Assembly (NCBI RefSeq): GCF_022698145.1
Contig: NZ_JALDAX010000005.1
Location: forward strand, 496,001-560,000
Direction: 5' to 3'
DNA length: 64,000 nt
DNA from: Streptomyces spinosisporus
GTDB lineage: Bacteria > Actinomycetota > Actinomycetes > Streptomycetales > Streptomycetaceae
The notes below the pieces were generated by a model. It was not told where the DNA came from and did not search any database. It worked only from the letters and a program-made list of their open reading frames with translations. Below, piece by piece: positions 57,181 to 64,000 of the stretch (its first letter is position 1; each line of letters opens with the position of its first letter). A program made the translations under genes and the position numbers.

Positions 57181-58206
57181 GTGGCCAAGGTGACTCGGGA
57201 TGATGTGGCGCGGCTGGCGGGTACCTCCACCGCCGTTGTCAGCTATGTCATCAACAACGGACCCCGGCCGGTCGCCCCGGCCACGCGCGAGCGTGTCCTC
57301 GCCGCCATCAAGGAGCTGGGGTACCGGCCCGACCGGGTCGCCCAGGCGATGGCATCCCGGCGCACCGACCTCATAGGCCTGATCATCCCGGACGCACGCC
57401 AGCCCTTCTTCGGTGAGATGGCGCACGCGGTCGAACAGGCCGCCTCCGAGCGCGGCAAGATGGTGCTCGTCGGCAACACCGACTACGTGGCCGAGCGCGA
57501 GGTCCACTATCTGCGCGCCTTCCTGGGGATGCGGGTGTCCGGGCTGATCCTCGTCAGCCACGCCCTGAACGACCTGGCCGCCGCCGAGATCGACGCCTGG
57601 GACGCCCGGGTGGTCCTGCTGCACGAGCGGCCCGAGGCGATCGACGACGTCGCCGTGGTCATCGACGACCTCGACGGCGCCCGGCAGGCCGTCAGCCATC
57701 TGCTCGGGCACGGCTACGAGTACGTCGCCTGCATGGGCGGCACCGCCGAGACCCCCGTCGTCGGCGACCCGGTCTCCGACCACGTCGAGGGCTGGCGGCG
57801 CGCGATGGAGGAGGCCGGCATCCCGACCGAGGGCCGGCTCTTCGAGGCGCCGTACAACCGCTACGACGCGTACCGCATAGGGCTGGAGATCCTCTCCGGG
57901 CCGCGGCGGCCGCCCGCGATCTTCTGCTCCACCGACGACCAGGCCATCGGCGTCCTGCGGGCCGCGCGCGAGCTGCGCATCGACGTGCCGGGCGAGCTCG
58001 GGGTGGCCGGCTTCGACGACATCAAGGAGGCGGGGCTCACCGACCCGCCGCTGACCACGGTCGCCTCCGACCGCTCCGCGATGGCCCGCTCCGCCGTCGA
58101 CCTCGTGCTCGACGACGGACTGCGGGTGGCGGGCTCCCGCCGCGAGCGGCTGAAGGTCTTCCCGTCGCATCTGGTGGTACGGCGGTCCTGCGGCTGCGAG
58201 GGCTGA
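57181..58206 (+). CDS. LacI-family transcriptional regulator
   Basis: A 341-residue regulator. The N-terminal HTH ([45 protein letters not shown]) is followed by a periplasmic-binding-protein-like sensor (about 65-335) with [21 protein letters not shown] and [23 protein letters not shown]. It ends in RRSCGC, a common LacI-type tail. The effector, presumably a sugar, is unknown and no sugar gene adjoins. The GTG start is positioned for a leaderless transcript. It lies 95 nt after glnR. Confidence 0.92.
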   Translation: MAKVTRDDVARLAGTSTAVVSYVINNGPRPVAPATRERVLAAIKELGYRPDRVAQAMASRRTDLIGLIIPDARQPFFGEMAHAVEQAASERGKMVLVGNTDYVAEREVHYLRAFLGMRVSGLILVSHALNDLAAAEIDAWDARVVLLHERPEAIDDVAVVIDDLDGARQAVSHLLGHGYEYVACMGGTAETPVVGDPVSDHVEGWRRAMEEAGIPTEGRLFEAPYNRYDAYRIGLEILSGPRRPPAIFCSTDDQAIGVLRAARELRIDVPGELGVAGFDDIKEAGLTDPPLTTVASDRSAMARSAVDLVLDDGLRVAGSRRERLKVFPSHLVVRRSCGCEG

Positions 58207-58254
58207 GCAGCACCGCCGTACACCCTCAGAAGGATTCGTACGGGTTCGGACTGC

Positions 58255-60003
58255 TCAGAACAGCAGGTTGTACTGGTTGAACCCGGTCCCCAGCTTGATG
58301 CGCGAGCCGAACAGGCTGCTCGACGCCTTGTTGGTGCCGGGGTAGAGCCACAGCGTGCCGCCCGAGTCGCGGGCCATCACGTCGGCGACGCCGTCGCCGG
58401 TCACGTCGCCGCCTGCCACGTAGGACGTGAAGTTCCAGCCGGTACGGGCCTGGATGCGGGCCGACCAGGGCGTGTGCTCCTGCTGGGTGCCGCGGTACAG
58501 GTAGAGCACGCCGGAGCCGTTGCGGACCAGCAGGTCGGCCTTGCCGTCGCCGGACAGGTCGCCGTGGCCGAAGATCTTCACGCCCTTCCAGGACTTGTCG
58601 ACGACCTTGACGCGGCCGAAGAACTCGCCGGTGCCCTTGCCCGGGTAGAGGTAGACCGAGCCGTCGGCGTCCACCGCGACCAGGTCGGGGCGGGCGTCAC
58701 CGGTCATGTCGCCGGGGATGGCGTAGGACGTGTAGCCGCCCCAGACCGAGGTGATCTGCATCCAGGTGAACGCGCCCGAGGCGTGGTCGAAGTAGCTGCG
58801 GTACAGCTTGCCGTCGTTCTTGTCGCGGACGATCAGGTCCTGGTAGAAGTCCCGGTCCAGGTCGGCCTGCAGGCCCCAGCTGATGTACTCCCAGCCGTTG
58901 CCGGTGTAGGCCCGCTGGGCGAGGGACGTGCCCCTGCTGTCCTGCTCGAAGAGGTTGCCGGAGGGGGCGCGGGCCAGCAGGTCGGCCCGGCCGTCGTAGG
59001 ACAGGTCGGTGTCGTCGATGCGCGGCTGGGCGGCCCAGGTGTACGACTTCACCTTGGTGAAGACGGGGTAGGCGCCCTGCGCGGTGCAGCCCTGGACACC
59101 CCAGGACACGATGCCGATGATCTTGCCGCCGGAGACCAGTGGGCCGCCGGAGTCGCCGTTGCAGGGCGTGGTGGTGCCGGCGTCGCCGCCGGTGGCCGGG
59201 GTGCCCGCGCAGAGCATCGAGCCCTCGGCGAAGTCGTCCTCCCCGAGGACGCTCTGCATGGCGCTGTTGCAGGTCGCGTCGGCGACCAGCGGCAGCTGCG
59301 CGGTCTTCAGCTTCACCGACAGGTCCGCGCCGTCGGCGCCGGAGGTCAGGCCCCAGCCGTAGACCACGGAGTCGCGGCCCGCGGTGTAGAGCGCGTCGTC
59401 GTTCGAGGCGGCCAGCCGCAGCGTCGGGATGTCCAGCGGGCGGTCCAGGGTGAGGACCGCGACGTCGTTCTGGATGGCGGCGGCGTTGTACTTGGGGTGG
59501 TTCCACTGGCGCCAGACACCGGCCACGGTGCCGTTCGCCGAGTCGTACAGGTCACTCGCCCCGGCGAGGACGGCGCCGTTCTTCGTCCAGTCCAGGCCCG
59601 CGACGCAGTGGGCGGCGGTGAGGACCTTGTTCGGGGCGACGAGGGTGCCGCCGCAGAAGTAGCCGTCGCCGGTGACGTCGTCGTAGTAGGCGAGCTGGAC
59701 CATCCACGGCGCACTGGAGATCGTGGTCTCGCTGCCGCCGATGATGAACGGGGTCGCCTTGGCCGTCCTCGGGGTGGCCGCCTTCTGCGCGGCCTTGAGC
59801 ACGCGGGAGTGCAGCACCTTGTCCGTGGCGGTGGGCTTCGGGGCGGTCTGCTGCTGGGCCTTCACTCCAGGGTCGGGCAGTCCGTCCGCCGCGCTCGCCG
59901 GCTGGGCGGCGAACAGGCCGGCGCAGCTGAGGGCGAGCGCGAGGGCGGCCGCGGGAAACGCCGTGACGGGGCGTCTGAGGCGGCCGCGCAGGGCACGTAT
60001 CAC
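58255..60003 (-). CDS. Secreted trypsin-like serine protease with FG-GAP/VCBS repeats
   Basis: A 582-residue protein with a signal peptide (1-38, cleaved after QPASA) and a short propeptide. The trypsin domain (about 85-330) starts at IIGGSETTISSAPWMVQL, with catalytic His in LTAAHCVAG, Asp in NDVAVLTLD and Ser in CNGDSGGPLV. The C-terminal ~250 residues hold FG-GAP-like repeats (DMTGDARPDLVAVDADGSVYLYPG, DLSGDGKADLLVRNGSG, DVTGDGVADVMARDSGG) with Ca-binding DxDxDG-type loops, forming a partial beta-propeller for substrate or cell-wall binding. The GTG at 60003 follows AGGAGACC. Divergent from the HtrA-like gene. Confidence 0.93.
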   Translation of the reverse strand: MIRALRGRLRRPVTAFPAAALALALSCAGLFAAQPASAADGLPDPGVKAQQQTAPKPTATDKVLHSRVLKAAQKAATPRTAKATPFIIGGSETTISSAPWMVQLAYYDDVTGDGYFCGGTLVAPNKVLTAAHCVAGLDWTKNGAVLAGASDLYDSANGTVAGVWRQWNHPKYNAAAIQNDVAVLTLDRPLDIPTLRLAASNDDALYTAGRDSVVYGWGLTSGADGADLSVKLKTAQLPLVADATCNSAMQSVLGEDDFAEGSMLCAGTPATGGDAGTTTPCNGDSGGPLVSGGKIIGIVSWGVQGCTAQGAYPVFTKVKSYTWAAQPRIDDTDLSYDGRADLLARAPSGNLFEQDSRGTSLAQRAYTGNGWEYISWGLQADLDRDFYQDLIVRDKNDGKLYRSYFDHASGAFTWMQITSVWGGYTSYAIPGDMTGDARPDLVAVDADGSVYLYPGKGTGEFFGRVKVVDKSWKGVKIFGHGDLSGDGKADLLVRNGSGVLYLYRGTQQEHTPWSARIQARTGWNFTSYVAGGDVTGDGVADVMARDSGGTLWLYPGTNKASSSLFGSRIKLGTGFNQYNLLF

Positions 60004-60224
60004 CTAGGTCTCCTGTGGTGGTTGATGAGTCAACGAGCGATGTTCGAAGAACGTGAACCCACCAAGATTGCGCCCCGGCGATCACCCTTCACACGGGTCT
60101 CACATAAACCGGAAAAGTGTTCGTCCGCGGCCCGCCGTGATCTCACCCCACGGCCACGTGCTGTTTCCCTTCGGCCCGGGCCCGCCGCGTCTTTATATCG
60201 GGCAAACAAGGTTCTGCCGGGCTT

Positions 60225-60249
60225 CTCAGCAAGCACTCAGCCGCCTCTC
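60225..60249 (+). promoter_or_regulatory. CTCAGC direct repeats upstream of the HtrA-like gene (MprA-box-like)
   Basis: CTCAGC at 60225-60230 and 60236-60241 (11-bp period) followed by CTCTCA at 60244-60249, 26-50 nt before the ATG at 60275. Mycobacterial MprA binds tandem TCTCAG-type repeats before its protease gene; an MprA-like regulator is encoded downstream at 61713. Confidence 0.5.
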
Positions 60250-60274
60250 ATGGTCGCGCGACAAGCTCATTGAC

Positions 60275-61333
60275 ATGACCGAGAGCTTCCGCCGCAGCGG
60301 CGAGTACGAGAGTTACGAGAACCCGTACCAGGGCGCTCAGCAGCATGCCTCCGCCCCGGTGAACCCCGAGTGGCCACCCCCGCCGGTGCAGCCGCCGGCG
60401 CAGCAGGCCGCTCCGGCGCAGCCGGTCGATCCGGTAGGACCGGTCGCTCCGGCGCCGAGGAAGCGGACCCGGGGCCCCGTCGCCCTGCTGGCCGCCGTGG
60501 CGATCGTCGCCGCGGCCGTCGGCGGCGGCACCGCGTACGCCTTCCAGCAGCTGACCGGCAGCGACACTGTCGCCTCCAGCAGCACCAGCACGAGCGTGGT
60601 GCCCTCCAGCAAGAAGGGCGACGTCGCCACCATCGCCGCGGCCGTGAGCCCCAGCGTGGTCGAGATCAACGCCACCTCGAACGTCGGCGAGTCCACCGGC
60701 TCCGGCGTGATCATCACCAGCGACGGCGAGATCGTCACCAACAACCACGTCGTCTCCGGCGCCTCGTCGATCAAGGTGACGACCAACAGCGGCAAGAGCT
60801 ACACCGCGCAGGTCGTCGGCACCGACAGCAAGAAGGACCTCGCCCTGATCAAGCTGGAGGGCGCCTCCGGCCTCAAGGCGGCCACCCTCGGCAACTCCGA
60901 CGGGGTCCAGGTGGGCGACACGGTCGTGGCCATCGGCTCCCCCGAGGGCCTGAGCGGCACCGTCACCAGCGGCATCGTCTCCTCGCTCAACCGTGACGTG
61001 ACCGTCTCCACCGACGAGGGCCAGCAGCAGGGCGGCGGCAACGGCCAGTGGCCGTTCTCCTTCGGCGGCCGGCAGTTCAACGGCGACACCGGCTCCTCAA
61101 CGACGACGTACAAGGCGATCCAGACCGACGCCTCGCTCAACCCGGGCAACTCCGGCGGTGCGCTGATCGATGCCGCGGGCAACATCATCGGCATCAACTC
61201 CGCGATGTACAGCGCCGGTTCACAGTCCTCCGGCTCCTCCGACGCCGGCAGCGTCGGCCTCGGCTTCGCCATCCCGATCAACACCGTCAAGTCCGACCTG
61301 GCCAACCTCCGGGCGGGCGGCAGCGACAGCTGA
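60275..61333 (+). CDS. HtrA/DegP-like membrane-anchored serine protease without PDZ domain
   Basis: A 352-residue protein with a Pro/Gln-rich cytoplasmic N-terminus (about 1-65), one transmembrane helix (about 70-92) and a trypsin-like protease domain (about 110-345). The catalytic triad is His in VTNNHVVSG, Asp in KKDLALIKL and Ser in [11 protein letters not shown]. Chain ends with [16 protein letters not shown], where HtrA homologues usually continue into a PDZ domain; none is present. The ATG at 60275 lacks a clear Shine-Dalgarno. Candidate MprA-like repeats upstream and the MprAB-like system downstream suggest envelope-stress control. Confidence 0.93.
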   Translation: MTESFRRSGEYESYENPYQGAQQHASAPVNPEWPPPPVQPPAQQAAPAQPVDPVGPVAPAPRKRTRGPVALLAAVAIVAAAVGGGTAYAFQQLTGSDTVASSSTSTSVVPSSKKGDVATIAAAVSPSVVEINATSNVGESTGSGVIITSDGEIVTNNHVVSGASSIKVTTNSGKSYTAQVVGTDSKKDLALIKLEGASGLKAATLGNSDGVQVGDTVVAIGSPEGLSGTVTSGIVSSLNRDVTVSTDEGQQQGGGNGQWPFSFGGRQFNGDTGSSTTTYKAIQTDASLNPGNSGGALIDAAGNIIGINSAMYSAGSQSSGSSDAGSVGLGFAIPINTVKSDLANLRAGGSDS

Positions 61334-61365
61334 ACCCTCACCGCACCAGCAGCAGGGAGTACGTC

Positions 61366-61572
61366 ATGATCAAGCAGGTTTCCCACACGGTCGCCGACAC
61401 CGGTCCGGCCGCACTCGCCCTCGCTCTGGAGGTGGCGCAGGAACTGCACGCGCCGGTGACCCGGGCGCCCGAGGTGGTACCGGTCCCGCAGCTGATGGGT
61501 CTGCACACCTCCACCGCCCGCCCGCACCGCCGCAAGGTGCCGCTGAACCGGCTGGCGGCGCTGCGCGGCTGA
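61366..61572 (+). CDS. 68-residue hypothetical protein between htrA-like and response-regulator genes
   Basis: A small frame with ATG at 61366 and an AGGGAG site, 32 nt after the protease gene. The sequence is Ala/Pro/Val-rich ([23 protein letters not shown]) and ends basic ([18 protein letters not shown]). No family or signal peptide recognised. Same strand and tight spacing suggest co-transcription with the protease. Confidence 0.6.
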   Translation: MIKQVSHTVADTGPAALALALEVAQELHAPVTRAPEVVPVPQLMGLHTSTARPHRRKVPLNRLAALRG

Positions 61573-61712
61573 CCGCCCCGGCCCTTCACGCCGTACGCGT
61601 CCGCAGGGAAACATGCGAGGCTGAAGACATCCCGAAGGTTCAAACAGCTGCAAGCAGGTTCGAGCACTGTCAGCCCCTTGTCGTCCCACCGCACCCGAGG
61701 AACCAAGAGCCC

Positions 61713-62450
61713 ATGAGCCCCGCCGATGGCGACCGTGACCCCCAGCGCATCCTGATCGTCGACGACGAGCCGGCGGTGCGTGAAGCACTCCAGCGCAGCC
61801 TCGCCTTCGAGGGGTACGACACCGAGGTCGCCGCGGACGGCGTGGATGCGCTGGAGAAGGCCACCGCGTACCAGCCCGACCTGGTCGTGCTCGACATCCA
61901 GATGCCGCGCATGGACGGGCTGACCGCCGCGCGCCGGATGCGCGGGGCGGGCACGACCACGCCGATCCTGATGCTGACGGCCCGGGACACGGTCGGGGAC
62001 CGGGTCACCGGGCTGGACGCCGGCGCCGACGACTACCTGGTCAAGCCCTTCGAACTGGACGAGCTCTTCGCCCGCGTCCGCGCTCTGCTGCGGCGCAGCT
62101 CCTACGCCGCCGCTGCCGTCGCCGGCACGGACCAGGAGAACGAGGCGCTGGCCTTCGCGGACCTGACGATGGATCTGGCGACCCGGGAGGTGACGCGGGG
62201 CGGGCGCCCGGTGGAGCTTACGCGCACCGAGTTCACGCTCCTGGAGATGTTCATGGCGCACCCGCGCCAGGTCCTCACCCGTGAGCAGATCCTGAAGGCG
62301 GTCTGGGGCTTCGACTTCGAGCCGTCGTCGAACTCGCTGGACGTGTACGTGATGTACCTGCGCCGCAAGACCGAGGCCGGTGGCGAGCCGCGCCTGGTGC
62401 ACACGGTGCGCGGGGTCGGGTACGTCCTGCGCCAGGGCGGCGCCGAGTGA
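61713..62450 (+). CDS. OmpR-family response regulator (MprA-like)
   Basis: A 245-residue regulator. The receiver domain (about 10-125) has [10 protein letters not shown], phospho-acceptor Asp in [13 protein letters not shown] and Lys in [11 protein letters not shown]. The winged helix (about 145-240) has [33 protein letters not shown] and ends [10 protein letters not shown]. The ATG at 61713 has CGAGGAACC upstream. Its stop overlaps the kinase start by 4 nt. Similarity and HtrA linkage resemble mycobacterial MprAB with pepD. Confidence 0.93.
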   Translation: MSPADGDRDPQRILIVDDEPAVREALQRSLAFEGYDTEVAADGVDALEKATAYQPDLVVLDIQMPRMDGLTAARRMRGAGTTTPILMLTARDTVGDRVTGLDAGADDYLVKPFELDELFARVRALLRRSSYAAAAVAGTDQENEALAFADLTMDLATREVTRGGRPVELTRTEFTLLEMFMAHPRQVLTREQILKAVWGFDFEPSSNSLDVYVMYLRRKTEAGGEPRLVHTVRGVGYVLRQGGAE

Positions 62451-63877
62451 GCAAGGTCCTACGGCGCTTCCAGACGCTGCCGATCCGGTCGCGGCTGGCG
62501 ATGCTGGTCGCTGCCGCTGTGGCCTTCGCGGTGGCGGCGGTGTCGGTGACGTGCTGGTTCATCGTGCAGGGCAAGCTGTACGACCAGGTCGACGACGACC
62601 TGAAGGACATGGCTCGGCGGCCCGGTACGGTCGGGGTGATGCTGCAGCGGTGCACGCAGACCCCGGAGCAGAACACCCAGCCGTTCCACGGCCGGGACGA
62701 GTACGTCCAGGCGATCAAGGAGCGGGGCGCGCCGTGCGTCGACCCGACGTCCCCCAGCACCGTCAAGGTCACCGGCGCCGACCGGCAGGTCATCAAGGAC
62801 GCGAAGCCCAGTGAGGGGCTGTTCCGTGACGGCACGGACGCCGACGGCAACCCCGTACGGGTGCTGACCCTGTACCTGGGTGTCGACCGGAACTCGCAGG
62901 GCGTCGCCGTGGTCCTCGCGACCCCCCTCAAGAGCACCCGGTCCACCCTCAACGAACTCGCCCTGATCCTCCTCATCGTCAGCGGCATCGGCGTGCTCGG
63001 CGCAGGCGCGGCGGGACTCGCTGTCGCACGGGCGGGGCTGCGTCCCGTCGACCGGCTCACCGGGGCCGTCGAACACGTCGCCCGTACCGAGGATCTGAGC
63101 ATCCGCATCCCCGTGGAGGACGACGCCGAGGACGAGGTGGCGCGGCTGTCGCGGTCGTTCAACTCGATGACGTCCGCGCTGGCCAGCTCCCGTGAGCTGC
63201 AGCAGCAGCTGATCGCGGACGCCGGGCACGAGCTGCGTACGCCGCTGACCTCCCTGCGCACGAACATCGAACTGCTCACCCGCAGCGAGGAGACGGGCCG
63301 TCCGATCCCCCCGGCCGACCGCAAGGCGCTCCTCGCGTCCGTGAAGGCGCAGATGACCGAGCTGGCCGCGCTGATCGGCGACCTTCAGGAGCTGTCGCGC
63401 TCCGAGGGGCAGCGGGGTGAGCGCGTGCAGGTCGTCTCGCTGGAGGACACCGTCGAGGCGGCGCTGCGCCGCGCACGGCTGCGCGGGCCGGAGCTGACGA
63501 TCACCGCGGACCTGCAGCCCTGGTACGTACGGGCGGAGCCGTCCGCCCTGGAGCGGGCGTTCGTCAACATCCTCGACAACGCGGTGAAGTTCAGCCCGGA
63601 GCACGGCACGATCGAGGTGCAGCTCGGCAGCGGCATCCTGACCGTCCGCGACCACGGCCCCGGCATCGACGCCGACGAACTCCCGCACGTCTTCGACCGC
63701 TTCTGGCGCTCCCCCAGCGCCCGCGCCCTGCCCGGCTCGGGCCTCGGCCTGTCCATAGTGGCCCGCACGATCCAGCAGGCGGGCGGCGAGATCACCCTGG
63801 AGCCGGCGGAGGGCGGCGGGACGGTCGCGACCGTACGGCTGCCGGGTGCGCCCACGCCGCCGCCGGAGGTGCCGTAG
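62447..63877 (+). CDS. Sensor histidine kinase (MprB-like)
   Basis: A 476-residue membrane kinase. TM1 (about 18-40), an extracytoplasmic sensor (about 41-160) with two Cys residues (LQRCTQTP and GAPCVDP), TM2 (about 165-188), a HAMP domain ([21 protein letters not shown]), a HisKA domain with His in [14 protein letters not shown], and HATPase_c with [34 protein letters not shown] and [13 protein letters not shown]. The GTG start at 62447 overlaps the regulator's stop. It probably senses envelope stress. Confidence 0.94.
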   Translation: MSKVLRRFQTLPIRSRLAMLVAAAVAFAVAAVSVTCWFIVQGKLYDQVDDDLKDMARRPGTVGVMLQRCTQTPEQNTQPFHGRDEYVQAIKERGAPCVDPTSPSTVKVTGADRQVIKDAKPSEGLFRDGTDADGNPVRVLTLYLGVDRNSQGVAVVLATPLKSTRSTLNELALILLIVSGIGVLGAGAAGLAVARAGLRPVDRLTGAVEHVARTEDLSIRIPVEDDAEDEVARLSRSFNSMTSALASSRELQQQLIADAGHELRTPLTSLRTNIELLTRSEETGRPIPPADRKALLASVKAQMTELAALIGDLQELSRSEGQRGERVQVVSLEDTVEAALRRARLRGPELTITADLQPWYVRAEPSALERAFVNILDNAVKFSPEHGTIEVQLGSGILTVRDHGPGIDADELPHVFDRFWRSPSARALPGSGLGLSIVARTIQQAGGEITLEPAEGGGTVATVRLPGAPTPPPEVP

Positions 63878-63883
63878 CGGCGG

Positions 63884-64000
63884 TCACGGCCTGAAGCACT
63901 CCCAGCCGTCGCTCCCGGCGAGCTCGGCGCACGCCTTGACCGCCTTGGTGTTCCCGGCGCGCACCGCGACCATCGGCGAGGAGCGCAGGATGCCGGTGGC
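63884..64000 (-). CDS. C-terminal fragment of an unidentified protein, continues past window end
   Basis: The last 38 codons of a minus-strand gene are present, ending ACAELAGSDGWECFRP before TGA (63884-63886). Two Cys residues flank the final helix-like segment and could form a disulphide in a secreted protein. No family can be assigned. It is convergent with the kinase gene, 6 nt apart. Confidence 0.6.
   Translation of the reverse strand, partial: ATGILRSSPMVAVRAGNTKAVKACAELAGSDGWECFRP

Noticed and set aside
1-64000. CRISPR array, IS element or prophage
   Set aside because: No regularly spaced direct repeats, transposase, terminal inverted repeats or phage structural genes were seen.

Overview
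This is a chromosomal window from a Streptomyces or very close relative. Supporting this are the very high GC with strongly GC-biased third codon positions, many GTG starts, and genes typical of the genus: phoRP/phoU with a PHO box, mshA, the devA/devB/devE developmental cluster, rsiG, nur and glnR. From memory, the gene order matches the core region of S. coelicolor from phoU down to glnR. No tRNA, rRNA, IS element, CRISPR array or prophage was seen.

Layout. (1) 1-3.8 kb: C-terminal part of a secreted protein, the PhoR-PhoP phosphate two-component system divergent from phoU across a PHO box, and a metallothionein. (2) 3.8-11.2 kb: XRE regulator/SDR pair, gpmA, MFS exporter, DUF2000/AraC pair, and a Tat-exported beta-helix protein. 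(3) 11.2-20 kb: YbjN-mshA operon, methyltransferase, NlpC/P60 peptidase, receiver-SpoIIE phosphatase, and an XRE-HBHA-DUF2516 block that resembles the mycobacterial hbhA locus. (4) 19-33 kb: accessory genes. They include AraC/SDR, Clp_N-HTH, a frameshifted FAD monooxygenase, an RHH-DUF4097-ABC exporter operon, an ECF41 sigma factor with its carboxymuconolactone decarboxylase partner, a deazaflavin reductase-hemerythrin fusion, HelD and TetR.

(5) 33-42.9 kb: the most unusual part. Three tandem APH-fold kinases, two paralogous HAD phosphatases, four DevA-like GntR regulators and three paralogous ~60-residue membrane proteins lie together. Two of the regulators correspond to DevA (followed by DevB) and DevE. 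Three regulators are divergent from a small membrane gene, and palindromes lie in each gap. The devA and devE palindromes differ by one base per arm, and each regulator's own -10 box abuts the matching half-site. Conserved spacing points to leaderless GTG starts for three of the regulators.

(6) 43-56 kb: housekeeping and regulation. Eis-like acetyltransferase, RsiG (both c-di-GMP signature helices visible), dtd, ygfZ, nur, a nitrobindin-like protein, a 33-residue membrane peptide, an operon of three membrane-anchored secreted proteins, a sulfur cluster (DsrE-like, DUF1416, thiosulfate sulfurtransferase with a Cys-containing leader peptide), MoaD-like protein and hydrolase. (7) 56-64 kb: glnR, a LacI regulator, a trypsin-like protease with FG-GAP repeats, an HtrA-like protease without PDZ, and an MprAB-like two-component system with candidate direct-repeat sites upstream of the HtrA gene.

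Two probable single-base frameshifts (near 22216 and 35062-35065) both sit at C/G homopolymers, so they may be sequencing errors or real lesions.
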